This document shows, piece by piece, positions 54,701 to 64,000 of a stretch of DNA of 64,000 nucleotides (positions are counted from its first letter, which is position 1; every line of letters starts with the position of its first letter). The translations under genes were made by a program, and so were the position numbers. The notes under the pieces are model-generated. The model was given only the letters and a program-made list of their open reading frames with translations, had not been told where the DNA came from and made no database searches. Origin of the DNA: Microbacterium mangrovi. Lineage in GTDB: Bacteria > Actinomycetota > Actinomycetes > Actinomycetales > Microbacteriaceae. The stretch is taken from contig NZ_JTDK01000006.1 in assembly GCF_000802305.1 (NCBI RefSeq), positions 434,001 through 498,000 of the forward strand, read 5' to 3'.

Positions 54701-55313
54701 CCCCGCCGGTCCCCGTGACCTGAATCGTCGAAGTCGACGAGCCGGCCAAGGTGGCCTTCGGCAACCCAACACCGGCGAGCGTGTCGACTGTGCGTGCGAA
54801 GTCAAGAGGAACATAGCCGCCGGCCGCGGTGCCCGATCCGGACGTGTAGTAGCCCTGCACGTCGATGTTCGCGTTCGTCGCCGTCGTTGTCCGGATCTGG
54901 AACTGGCCGGAGGCAGAGAGCTGCACGATCGCGCTGTTCGAGGTGGCCTCCCCGGCCGGGTACCGCATCGCCCCGCTCAGCGCACCGTCCGCCGGACCAA
55001 CGGACGCCTGACCGGTCACAGTGGGGTCAACGACCGTGAACGTCACCAGGATGGCCGCAACACCAGTCGACGGCAGACCCGCCGCGCCGGTGGCCTGGAT
55101 GGTGCGGGGAGTGTTCGCCGCCAGGGGCGCCTTCGTCGTCCCCGTACCGGCCAGTGTCGACACGAGACGGCCCTGCACCGGCACGAACAGACCCGCCGTG
55201 CCCATCGCTGCCGCCTCAGCGGTCGCCGGCTGAATCAAGCCGACGCACAGCGCGGCAACCAGAATGAACGGAAGCAACAGCGTCCGAACGAGACGACGTG
55301 AAACCAGATGCAT
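51786..55313 (-). CDS. Large secreted modular beta-repeat protein
   Basis: A 1175-residue protein with a signal peptide (basic MHLVSRRLVRTLL, hydrophobic core, cleavage near ATAEAAA). Six modules of about 110-140 residues follow, each of the actinobacterial surface type: a start like RIVDTRSGLGVP or RTVDTLAGVGLP, a middle VQVTGTGGVP / IQVGGKGGVPSNAQAVVANF, and an end such as LDVQGYY or VDIEGYF. After about residue 830 come an Ig-like domain, an FN3-like domain with GGKTYYWRALIAG, and a Cys- and Tyr-rich C-terminal domain starting QCTLYVPYPH. No sortase signal, catalytic motif or transmembrane anchor was seen. GGGGGAG lies 6 bases before the ATG at 55313. Adhesion or interbacterial activity is inferred. 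Confidence 0.8.
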   Translation of the reverse strand: MHLVSRRLVRTLLLPFILVAALCVGLIQPATAEAAAMGTAGLFVPVQGRLVSTLAGTGTTKAPLAANTPRTIQATGAAGLPSTGVAAILVTFTVVDPTVTGQASVGPADGALSGAMRYPAGEATSNSAIVQLSASGQFQIRTTTATNANIDVQGYYTSGSGTAAGGYVPLDFARTVDTLAGVGLPKATLAGSSTSTIQVTGTGGVPTGAAAVFVNFEVQNTDNTTAGNITAYSASATRPTNTLNFGKGKTSLSTIVPLDANGRIKVFVSAGVTINLLMDVEGYFTKGSTASSSGAIFTAKAAKIYDTRTTTPVPSYGSVTIPIGGLNGLPTVAQGLSAITVNVTASNVADATYGSWVRLYPSGEAEPQGVATSFNSGPAGSATTNLVTVEVGADDAIVLHNVSTVAVDYILDLEGWYSSSNPDPTSPEVTGSGGSFRSTTGRLPTVTLAANVPKSVQIAGLVGIPTSGAGAVSLTATVASTSAQGTLNAQATGDPAWSQVSVYGTVPGATSNAAVLAIGGDGTITFQASSAVSLTLDVQGYYTTVQDGTPAPGGFSPVAGSRIVDTRSGLGVPLAKIAPGGSVTIQVGGKGGVPSNAQAVVANFTVINSGGTNGGYVTPYTAGTTRPATSLNYTTGATTAAGAQVSLSPDGRITVANPGATSDSVDLVVDIEGYFAVADGSSGQFTPATGRIYDSRVAPNVTIGPDQTITVPVSGFSDVPSTKHGLSAVVVALTVIDSSSSSGYTRAWASGATEPNPFSSLNYPANSVRTNTITVPVGTDGAIKIHNIGSATVDYVLDLQGWYSSPPKPVISCPDPYSPRSWTKAIPVSPISCTITASGTADSTLTYTVDDGDDVVVSLSGVAPTSVAFSVDAVGGDHVITASYGDGTDLNLSADYTFTLGDWTKDKFVGLPSDAGSAALAPVLAVSPDASGPSFLPEDASRTYSVSASPDMSNPIVVSDALVDSFTVPDGLLTGGKTYYWRALIAGAIDYDGHVASVYTPTWSFTADSAVTESDPTAGLDSVVGTGPSPYMPESDPGNGVQPLYAQYGQCTLYVPYPHLRKSGGYQTVGVKPLTYCPLLLMGTSVSNTTRMYWVRDFGIKSWDVQTGPKFVSYGATTWYDTRRSRYEQTNVVIQCHGTGGTWWIGKTTSNDVERARRYYTSASSIHRWLECGAY

Positions 55314-55615
55314 GAAGCACTCCCCCAGAGCGTGCACATCCCGGACATATGAGTACCGGGCGAACTATCAAACCTGGGAGAACCCCAAGAGCAGCAACAT
55401 AGCCGACTGCAAGCAGTCTGGACAAATCCTGCCGTGACGCATGCGCCGATCCGGGCAAATCCTCAATCGAGCACGGAACCGAAGGATGCCATGCATCCCA
55501 CGTCTGCGCTGCTCGGCTACCCAGGGGATCTAGGCGCGACTCACTCGTCGACCGAAGTGCCCGCGGGCTCCGCGACGCCCCCTACCCGCGTCGCGCTGCC
55601 TTCGGCAACCACCTG
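55314..55615. other. Intergenic region upstream of the secreted-protein gene
   Basis: About 300 bp without a convincing gene. On the minus strand GATAGT lies near 55,365-55,370 within the stretch upstream of the ribosome site and may belong to the promoter of the secreted protein. Confidence 0.3.
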
Positions 55616-56077
55616 TTATTTCTCGACCGCCCCAAGGTCGAAGCCGACGGCTCCTCGCTCGAAAGTCGGCATCAGTAGCGGCTTTCCAAAGACACGGGTT
55701 GATAGCGAGGAGACTGCTTCACGAAGGTATGGAACGAGCGTCATGACGCCGACCTCGTTGCCGAAGGCACGTACGGCAGTATCGTCAATCGGCTCGGCGT
55801 CGGAGACCTCGTACTCGCCGGCGACCGTCACGCCGATCTCGCCCATATAGGGGTAGAGCTTGACGACGAGTCGAATTCCGAAACGACCGTCCCCGATGAA
55901 GTGCTCGGCGGTGAGCGACACGTCGACAGCATCTTCGTTCTCTTCGCGCTGCCGATTCTCATCGAGCCGCGTGGCAGAGACTTCGTGGAACTCGACCGCC
56001 GCCAACGCTGATCGCTTGATCAGATTGTGGATCGCGGCGATCTCGTCATCCGTCGGTATGGTGCGAATCTCGGACAC
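55616..56077 (-). CDS. SecB-like chaperone (toxin-antitoxin-chaperone type)
   Basis: A 153-residue protein resembling SecB-like chaperones. The C-terminal part is most telling: VRAFGNEVGVMTLVPYLREA with VSSLSTRVFGKPLLMPTF, the SecB pattern of a helix leading into PYLREA and a final LPPL-like strand. The beta-sheet part carries VVKLYPYMGEIGVTVAGEYEV. SecB-like proteins in actinobacteria serve as dedicated chaperones of HigA-type antitoxins. The GTG start at 56077 lies one base after the stop of the XRE-like gene (TGA g GTG), so the two form an operon. No toxin gene is present. Confidence 0.58.
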   Translation of the reverse strand: MSEIRTIPTDDEIAAIHNLIKRSALAAVEFHEVSATRLDENRQREENEDAVDVSLTAEHFIGDGRFGIRLVVKLYPYMGEIGVTVAGEYEVSDAEPIDDTAVRAFGNEVGVMTLVPYLREAVSSLSTRVFGKPLLMPTFERGAVGFDLGAVEK

Positions 56078-56078
56078 C

Positions 56079-56354
56079 TCAAGCGACCATGGCGAACTCG
56101 GTGCGCTTCGAATCCGATGCGACCCAGGGGTCAAGTGGTCTGGGTTGGGCTCGCTTGGCGACCTTCACCGTCGTGCGCACTTCAGTGCCCGTGGCCGATT
56201 CACGACGCACCGACGCGTCGGCGAGGGCCAATGATTGCCCTCGGTCGATTCGCACGCTGTGCTCAACGAGAGCGCCGACGGCGTTCGCGTACCGACGCAG
56301 CGTCGACAGCTTCGGGTCCGAGTCGTAGCGCTCGAGCGAAACAGCAGGAGGCAA
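56079..56354 (-). CDS. XRE/HigA-like regulator, N-terminally truncated
   Basis: The frame ends EFAMVA and includes SLERYDSDPKLSTLRRYANAV, the closing part of an XRE helix-turn-helix (compare the usual LERG-D-PxLSTLRRYAxAVG). The N-terminal helices of the HTH are missing: before about 56,330 the frame only reads the antisense of the integrase. TTG at 56354 is the nearest start and would give 91 residues. The link to the SecB-like gene suggests it was the antitoxin of a toxin-antitoxin-chaperone locus; the toxin and this gene's 5' end appear lost. It may be a pseudogene. Confidence 0.5.
   Translation of the reverse strand: MPPAVSLERYDSDPKLSTLRRYANAVGALVEHSVRIDRGQSLALADASVRRESATGTEVRTTVKVAKRAQPRPLDPWVASDSKRTEFAMVA
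56329..56338. repeat. Palindrome CGCTCGAGCG at the integrase/XRE junction
   Basis: A perfect 10-bp palindrome. Integrase-type coding begins with its first base on the plus strand, and XRE-type coding runs up to it on the minus strand. It is the likely break point of a rearrangement. Confidence 0.45.
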
Positions 56355-57411
56355 GCGGTACCGCGTTCGGTATCGGAAGCCGGACAAGTCACAGACCGAC
56401 AAACGCGGTTTCAAGACCAAGCGGGATGCCGAACTGTTCTTGGCCTCGGTAACAGTCTCAACCGCAGCCGGCACATACGTCGACCCGACCCTCGGGCGCC
56501 AGACCGTTGGAACGTTCGCCGAACGGTGGCAGGGAGGACGGCTTGCACTCCGGAAGCCCTCAACGCGAACGACGATGGAGGCGGCTTGGCGCAATCATGT
56601 CGCACCGAAGTGGAGCACTCGCACTGTCATCTCGATCCGCCCAAGCGAAGTGGATGACTGGATCGCGGACCTGAGCAAGCGGCGCAAGCCGCAGACAGTA
56701 CGGCGCGCAGTGTTCGTGCTCTCTAGCATCCTCGCGATCGCACAGCGTGACGGCATCATCGCGAGCCTGCCCACGAAAGATCTACAGCTTCCAGCCAAAG
56801 TGAAGAAGCCGCATCGCTATCTCACTCACGCTCAGGTCGCAACGTTCGTCGAGGCCATCGAATCTCAGAATCAGTTGATCGCCGAGCATTTGGCGTACAC
56901 GGGGCATCGTTGGGGCGAGGCCGTCGCTCTTCGCGTGCGCCACATGAACTTCCTCCGCAAGCGGATACGCGTTGAAGAGAACGCTGTGCTCGTGAGCGGT
57001 ACCTACGAGTTCGGAACGCCAAAGTCTGGACACGGGCGCGACACACCGATGCCGCCACATCTGGTGACCGCGTATGCCCGCGCCTGCGAGGGCAAGAGCC
57101 CGGACGACTTCGTGTTCGGCGATGGCAAGATCCCTGTGCCGTACCCGCACGCATCGAGCGGATGGTTCGTGCACGCCGTGAAGGACGTGCAGCTTGTCGA
57201 TCCCGTGTTCCCGAGGATCACCCCTCACGACCTGCGTCACACCGCGGCTTCGTTGGCGATCTCCGCCGGCGCGAATGTGAAGGCGGTTCAGCGCATGCTC
57301 GGCCACGCCTCGGCAGCGATGACGCTCGACGTATACGCCGAGCTGTTTGACGATGACCTCGACGCCGTGGCTGCGGCGATGAGTCGCGCCCGCGAGGATG
57401 CGACTGCCTGA
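56329..57411 (+). CDS. int: Tyrosine recombinase (phage integrase), start codon missing or unconventional
   Basis: The C-terminal catalytic domain is intact: Arg in GHRWGEAVAL, Lys in TPKSGHGRDTP, HDLRHTAAS with His and Arg, LGHASAAMTLDVY with the second His and the nucleophile Tyr near the end. The N-terminal arm-binding domain is encoded from 56329 (GGKRYRVRYRKPD, then TDKRGFKTKRDAELFLAS), followed by the SAM-like core-binding domain. In this frame a TAG at 56326-56328 precedes the domain and the first start codon is TTG at 56440, beyond the arm-binding region. Either a few 5' codons were lost or translation starts irregularly. It lies next to attR. Confidence 0.85.
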   Translation, partial: RSSETAGGKRYRVRYRKPDKSQTDKRGFKTKRDAELFLASVTVSTAAGTYVDPTLGRQTVGTFAERWQGGRLALRKPSTRTTMEAAWRNHVAPKWSTRTVISIRPSEVDDWIADLSKRRKPQTVRRAVFVLSSILAIAQRDGIIASLPTKDLQLPAKVKKPHRYLTHAQVATFVEAIESQNQLIAEHLAYTGHRWGEAVALRVRHMNFLRKRIRVEENAVLVSGTYEFGTPKSGHGRDTPMPPHLVTAYARACEGKSPDDFVFGDGKIPVPYPHASSGWFVHAVKDVQLVDPVFPRITPHDLRHTAASLAISAGANVKAVQRMLGHASAAMTLDVYAELFDDDLDAVAAAMSRAREDATA

Positions 57412-57415
57412 CGGA

Positions 57416-57434
57416 TTGTGGGCAAAATGTGGGC
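57416..57434 (+). repeat. 19-bp candidate integrase arm site, right
   Basis: Identical to 39291-39309 and in the same orientation. It starts 5 bp after the integrase stop codon and lies 93 bp from attR. Confidence 0.55.
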
Positions 57435-57446
57435 AAACACGACGAA

Positions 57447-57488
57447 ACCCCCGGCGAGCTGCTCCTAATGGAGCGAACTACCGGGGGT
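57447..57488. terminator. Bidirectional terminator between the integrase and nrdF
   Basis: The outer arms ACCCCCGG (57447-57454) and CCGGGGGT (57481-57488) enclose an inner GCTCC-TAAT-GGAGC hairpin. It lies between the convergent stops at 57411 and 57526 and is carried by the element, replacing the terminator nrdF lost on integration. Confidence 0.65.
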
Positions 57489-57525
57489 CTCTTGTCTGTC
57501 AGTTATTGCTTCTGACCAGGATGTT

Positions 57526-60675
<3,150 letters not shown>

Positions 60676-60694
<19 letters not shown>

Positions 60695-61164
60695 CGCTCC
60701 AATCCGCTGTTGACGCGTTCCACGTCTTCTGGCGTGCCGAATAGTTCAAGCCTGTACAGGTGCGGCACGTGGCACTTGCGGCTGATGATGTCGCCGGCGA
60801 GACCGAAGTGCTCGCCGAAGTTGCTGTTGCCCGTGGAGATCACTCCGCGGATGAGTCTGCGGTTGCGTTCGTCGTTGAGAAAGCGGATGACCTGCTTGGG
60901 AACCGCTCCGCGCTCTTCGCCGCGTCCTTGTCCCCCGCCGTAGGTGGGGGTCACGAGGACGAACGGCTCGTCGACGACGAGTGGCTCGTCGGTCGGACGA
61001 AGCGGGATGCGGATGCTGCGCAGAGGATGCTCCGCATCGTGCGCTTCGGCCAGCTTCTCGACGAAGCGGGCCGTGTTGCCGGACACGCTCGAGAAGAACA
61101 CGAGCAGAGGTGTCGCGGCAAGGACCGAAGCGTTCTCACGCCTCGACAAGACACTTGCGGTCAT
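60676..61164 (-). CDS. nrdI: NrdI flavodoxin-like protein
   Basis: A 162-residue FMN-binding protein that activates the manganese cofactor of Nrd[17 protein letters not shown] is the FMN phosphate loop, then [31 protein letters not shown] and [17 protein letters not shown]. It lies between nrdH and nrdE. ATG at 61164 has GGAG about 8 bases upstream. An in-frame later start would remove up to 15 non-conserved residues. Confidence 0.95.
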
Positions 61165-61197
61165 GAGCCGCTCCGGTCCTCGAGAGCCGTCGAAAGG

Positions 61198-61431
61198 CTA
61201 GGCGAGACGAGCGGCGAGCTCGTCGATCTTGTCGGGGCGAAAGCCCGACCAGTGGTCTTCGTCGGTGACGACGACCGGCGCCTGCAGGTAGCCCAGGGCC
61301 TTGACCTGCTCGAGAGCGGCCGGGTCCTGCGAGAGGTCGTGGACCTCGTATTCGATCCCCTTCGAATCAAGCGCACGGTAGGTCGCGTTGCACTGCACGC
61401 ATGCAGGCTTCGTGTAGACGGTGATCGCCAT
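61198..61431 (-). CDS. nrdH: NrdH glutaredoxin-like protein
   Basis: A 77-residue thioredoxin-fold protein that reduces the NrdE active site. The redox motif is CVQC in ITVYTKPACVQCNATYRAL, and the cis-Pro loop is QAPVV near residue 53. WSGFRPDKIDEL is the typical NrdH ending. ATG at 61431 has GGGAGAG upstream. It is first in the nrdHIEF operon. Confidence 0.95.
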   Translation of the reverse strand: MAITVYTKPACVQCNATYRALDSKGIEYEVHDLSQDPAALEQVKALGYLQAPVVVTDEDHWSGFRPDKIDELAARLA

Positions 61432-61494
61432 GTCGACCAGCTCTCCCCTCATTGTTCAGACGTTGTTCCGGTTTTATCCCCCACCGGAGCTCCA

Positions 61495-61508
61495 ATACTA
61501 CATATGGG
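61495..61508 (-). promoter_or_regulatory. NrdR-box-like site 2 overlapping a -10-like TAGTAT
   Basis: ACTACATATGGG at 61497-61508 keeps the ACWA half of the NrdR box but only part of TWGT. Its centre is 32 bp from site 1, the usual spacing of paired NrdR boxes. On the minus strand TAGTAT (61500-61495) overlaps it and may be the -10 of the nrd operon. Confidence 0.45.
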
Positions 61509-61528
61509 TACGGGCGGGAGGAAGCACC

Positions 61529-61540
61529 ACTAGGGCTAGT
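61529..61540 (-). promoter_or_regulatory. NrdR-box-like site 1
   Basis: ACTAGGGCTAGT (palindromic outer ACTA and TAGT) fits the ACWA-N4-TWGT core of the NrdR box. With site 2 it forms a pair centred at 61534.5 and 61502.5, upstream of nrdH. NrdR represses nrd genes when dATP is high; nrdR is not in this window. Confidence 0.55.
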
Positions 61541-61792
61541 AGTTACAACTGTGTAGTTTTCCACCGCATTCCCCAACTCCCCCACAACTTCTCCACGAAT
61601 CCGTCCACAGTCGGGAACCCGCCGTCAGGGCCGGATTCCTGCGGTTCCGGCGGCGCCGGAGGGCATCCCTCCACAGTGCGAACGCTACGCGCAGGGTCCG
61701 ACATCGGATTCGGGGGTTGACAGCGTCCCCGGCGTGTCGCGGCGTCGCTCCGGCGTGTCGTGGCGCAGTGCGCGAACGTCGGGTCGGATCGC
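61541..61792. other. Intergenic region with repeated TCCAC motifs
   Basis: No gene. On the plus strand TTTTCCACC, TCTCCACGA, CGTCCACAG and CCTCCACAG occur within about 120 bp. They resemble degenerate DnaA boxes (TTGTCCACA). DnaA control of nrd is known in other bacteria; here it is only a possibility. Confidence 0.3.
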
Positions 61793-61798
61793 TAGCGT
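61793..61798 (+). promoter_or_regulatory. -10 hexamer TAGCGT for the second MFS gene
   Basis: TAGCGT ends 6 bases before the GTG start at 61805, fitting leaderless transcription. Confidence 0.5.
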
Positions 61799-61804
61799 GG
61801 AGGG

Positions 61805-63013
61805 GTGGCAGGTTCGGGATACCGGGAGGTTCTGCGCTCCCCCGGCGTGGCGCGCATCATCGCCGCGCAGCTGACGGCGCGCCTCCCCATGGGCATGATG
61901 AGCCTCGCGGTGCTGCTGCACGTCCAGCACACCACCGGCTCGTACGGCGAGGCCGGGCTGGTCCTGGCGGCGGCCTCGGTCGGCCAGGCGATCGCCGGGC
62001 CGGTGACCAGTCGCTGGATGGGCCGCTGGGGCATGCGTCCGGTGCTGACGCTCACCACGATCGTGTGCGCGGTCGCCATCACCGCCCTCGCATTCGTCCC
62101 GCCGGTACTCCCGGTGTACGTGGTGCTCGGCGCCCTCGCCGGGCTCGCCACCCCTCCGGTGCAATCCGCCGCGCGCACAATCTACCCGAAGCTCGTCAAC
62201 TCCACGCAGCTCACGCCGCTGTTCTCGCTGGACGCCTCGCTGCAGGAGATCATCTGGATCGTCGCCCCGGTGGTCGTGACCTTCGTGTCCACGCAGATCA
62301 GCACGGTCGCCGGGCTGCTGATGATCGTGCTCATCCTGCTGGGCGGCGGCGCCTGGTTCATCCTGTCCCCCGAAGTCGGCCGCGTGCGCATCCCGCGCAG
62401 CCGCCGGGCGTTCGGCCGCGTGCTGCTGCGGCCCGCCGTGCTGCTGGCCACCGTCGTCGGATTCCTCCTCATCGGCGCCTGCGCCTCGGTCGAAGCGGGC
62501 GTCGTGGCCACCTTCGGGCACGACGGAGCCGAAGCCGGCATCGTCCTGGCGGTCTTCTCGCTCGGCAGCCTGGCCGGAGGCCTGCTCTCCGGACGCATCC
62601 CGATCAGCCGCTGGGCGATGGCCCGCCGCCTCGCGATCTTTACGGCGGGTCTCGCCCTCACCCTCGTCTCACTGAACGTCTGGTGGCTCGGCGGGTCGCT
62701 CGTGGTCGCGGGCATCGGCATCGCGCCCGCACTGGCCGTGCTCTTCGCGATGACCTCGGCGAGCGTGAAGTTCAGCGACACTGCCGAAGCCTTCGGGTGG
62801 ATCGGCACCGGCCAGCTGATCGGCGCCGCCGCCGGATCGGCGATCGCCGGGTTCCTCATCGACGGGGCCGGGCCCGTCGGCGCGTTCCTCACCGCGACCG
62901 CCTTCGCGGTCGTCGGCCTCGTCGTGTCGGTCGTCTTCGTGCGCGGCTTCCCGGACCTGCGGTTCCGCGACGCGAGCCCGATCCCGGACACAGAACCCGT
63001 CCACCTGCCGTGA
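61805..63013 (+). CDS. MFS transporter
   Basis: A 402-residue protein with about 12 transmembrane helices. The loop between helices 2 and 3 (VTSRWMGRWGMRPVL) corresponds to the MFS signature and the late GWIGTGQLIGAAAGSAIAG resembles the second-half motif of drug exporters. It starts with GTG at 61805, probably leaderless. The alpha/beta hydrolase gene begins 22 bp after the stop, and the acyl-CoA dehydrogenase overlaps that, so all three are likely one operon. The substrate is unknown. Confidence 0.88.
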   Translation: MAGSGYREVLRSPGVARIIAAQLTARLPMGMMSLAVLLHVQHTTGSYGEAGLVLAAASVGQAIAGPVTSRWMGRWGMRPVLTLTTIVCAVAITALAFVPPVLPVYVVLGALAGLATPPVQSAARTIYPKLVNSTQLTPLFSLDASLQEIIWIVAPVVVTFVSTQISTVAGLLMIVLILLGGGAWFILSPEVGRVRIPRSRRAFGRVLLRPAVLLATVVGFLLIGACASVEAGVVATFGHDGAEAGIVLAVFSLGSLAGGLLSGRIPISRWAMARRLAIFTAGLALTLVSLNVWWLGGSLVVAGIGIAPALAVLFAMTSASVKFSDTAEAFGWIGTGQLIGAAAGSAIAGFLIDGAGPVGAFLTATAFAVVGLVVSVVFVRGFPDLRFRDASPIPDTEPVHLP

Positions 63014-63035
63014 TCCCGCGGCGAAAGGAGCACCG

Positions 63036-63791
63036 ATGGTCTCGCCCGTGACCCTGCCCCGGCTGAGCTGGGGAGACCCGGCATCCTCCCGGCACGCGCT
63101 CCTCGCGCACGGCCTGGGCTCGACGGGCGCCTTGATGTGGCGGTTCGGGCTGACGCTCGCCGACGCCGGCTGGTTCGCGCAGGCGGTCGACCTGCGCGGG
63201 CACGGCGACGCGCCGCGCGCCCTCGACTACCGCCTCGACGCCTTCGCCTCCGACCTCGAGCACACGCATCCCGACCACGCCGGATCCTGGGACCTCGTGA
63301 TCGGGCACTCCCTCGGCGGGGCGGCCGCGACGCTGGCGAGCGCGCGGCATCCGCGCTGGGCGCGCCGGCTCGTGCTCGTCGATCCCGCGATCCATCTCGA
63401 CGACCACCAGCGCGCCGAGGTGAACGCCGGTCAGGCGGCATCCGCCTCCGCGCCCGGCGTCGACGCGATCCGCAGCGTCAACCCGCACTGGCACGAACTC
63501 GACGTCGAGCTCAAGGCGGATGCCCTGCGGCGGTGCAGCCGGTGGGCGATCGAACAGGTGGGCGTGCAGAACGAGACCTGGGACGTGCGGGACGCCGCCG
63601 CCGCGATCACCGTTCCGACGCATGTCATCGCGGCCGACCCCGAGGTGTCCTCGCTGTTCCACGGCCGCACGGCCGAGGAGGTGCTCGGCAATCCCGCCTT
63701 CTCGATGTCGGTCGTCCCTGGAGCCGGCCACTCCCTGCACCGCGACAAGCCCGAACAGGCCATGACCCAGCTGCTGGAGGCACTCCGATGA
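63036..63791 (+). CDS. Alpha/beta hydrolase
   Basis: A 251-residue alpha/beta-hydrolase-fold enzyme. The oxyanion HGLGSTG motif is near residue 23, the nucleophile elbow GHSLGG near 91, and the catalytic His in GAGHSLHRDKP near 230; an acidic residue near VIAADPEVS completes the triad. Substrate unknown. It overlaps the acyl-CoA dehydrogenase start (ATGA) and follows the MFS gene by 22 bp. AAAGGAG lies 6 bases before the ATG. Confidence 0.9.
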   Translation: MVSPVTLPRLSWGDPASSRHALLAHGLGSTGALMWRFGLTLADAGWFAQAVDLRGHGDAPRALDYRLDAFASDLEHTHPDHAGSWDLVIGHSLGGAAATLASARHPRWARRLVLVDPAIHLDDHQRAEVNAGQAASASAPGVDAIRSVNPHWHELDVELKADALRRCSRWAIEQVGVQNETWDVRDAAAAITVPTHVIAADPEVSSLFHGRTAEEVLGNPAFSMSVVPGAGHSLHRDKPEQAMTQLLEALR

Positions 63792-64000
63792 GCGATTTCG
63801 ACCCCGCCGTCCTTCTTCCCGACGACCTTCTGGAGCGCATCCGGTCGCGGGCCGCCCAGGTCGACCACGACAACGTGTTCCCGCAGCAGGACCTCGACGA
63901 GCTCCGCGAGGCCGGGTACCTCGCCGTGCTCGTTCCGGCGGAGCTGGGCGGCGCGGGCCTCGAACTCGCCGAGGTCTCGCTCCTGCAGCAGCGGCTCGCG
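63788..64000 (+). CDS. Acyl-CoA dehydrogenase family protein, 5' part only
   Basis: Only the first 71 residues are in the window; the gene continues past the right edge. The N-terminal helical domain shows DDLLERIRSRAAQVDHDN, then LREAGYLAVLVPAELGGAG and EVSLLQQRLA, typical of acyl-CoA dehydrogenases or the related flavin monooxygenases. The catalytic region is outside the window, so the exact type is open. Its ATG overlaps the hydrolase stop. Confidence 0.8.
   Translation, partial: MSDFDPAVLLPDDLLERIRSRAAQVDHDNVFPQQDLDELREAGYLAVLVPAELGGAGLELAEVSLLQQRLA

Noticed and set aside
56089..56328. Plus-strand frame leading into the integrase frame up to TAG at 56326
   Set aside because: It is antisense to the XRE-like gene. 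Even if the stop were an error, the sequence does not resemble an integrase N-terminus.

Overview
The window looks like the chromosome of a high-GC actinobacterium, most likely a Microbacteriaceae such as Microbacterium. Supporting signs are strong GC bias at third codon positions, the conserved actinobacterial neighbourhood of rsmI divergent from a protein O-mannosyltransferase with metG and tatD alongside, an nrdHIEF class Ib ribonucleotide reductase operon, an HspR-type HAIR operator upstream of a Clp ATPase, and many genes whose -10 hexamer sits 6 to 8 bases before the start codon (leaderless transcripts). The genus is an inference. No rRNA, tRNA or CRISPR array was seen.

Layout. 1-20,350 is ordinary core DNA: the end of a DUF222/HNH protein, an MFS exporter, tatD and metG, rsmI divergent from the mannosyltransferase, an aminotransferase/permease/Lrp operon, an aldo-keto reductase, hrpA, an MDR oxidoreductase with an EamA transporter, a sulfurtransferase divergent from metY, and a small membrane protein divergent from a NYN-domain protein. 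20,400-28,210 is a sugar-uptake block: a ROK repressor followed by two complete CUT2-type ABC transporters. 28,214-38,500 carries an LLM flavin oxidoreductase, an ACC deaminase, a stress-regulated Clp ATPase, a three-domain kinase/M23-like/aminotransferase fusion, a MarR regulator, and an AHSA1 protein paired with an ArsR-AHSA1 fusion regulator.

At 39,107-57,611 an 18.5 kb element is integrated in the 3' end of nrdF. Imperfect 84-bp repeats (two mismatches, both synonymous in nrdF) mark attL and attR. A tyrosine integrase sits at the right end, an excisionase-like gene lies inside, and 19-bp candidate integrase arm sites lie about 100 bp inside each end. The only clear phage structural gene is a 1199-residue tape measure protein. 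The rest is accessory cargo: a three-gene operon with its own leaderless promoter, an Lsr2 C-terminal fragment, a PD-(D/E)XK nuclease-like protein next to a polytopic membrane protein, two related tandem TM proteins, a 1175-residue secreted modular protein coupled by TGATG to an unknown protein, and a truncated XRE antitoxin-like gene coupled to a SecB-like chaperone. The integrase and the XRE gene both lose their 5' ends head to head at a 10-bp palindrome, which suggests a deletion and a possibly locked element.

Right of the element lie nrdF (its last codons supplied by the element), nrdE, nrdI and nrdH, with two NrdR-box-like repeats upstream of nrdH. They are followed by a second MFS transporter, an alpha/beta hydrolase and the start of an acyl-CoA dehydrogenase.
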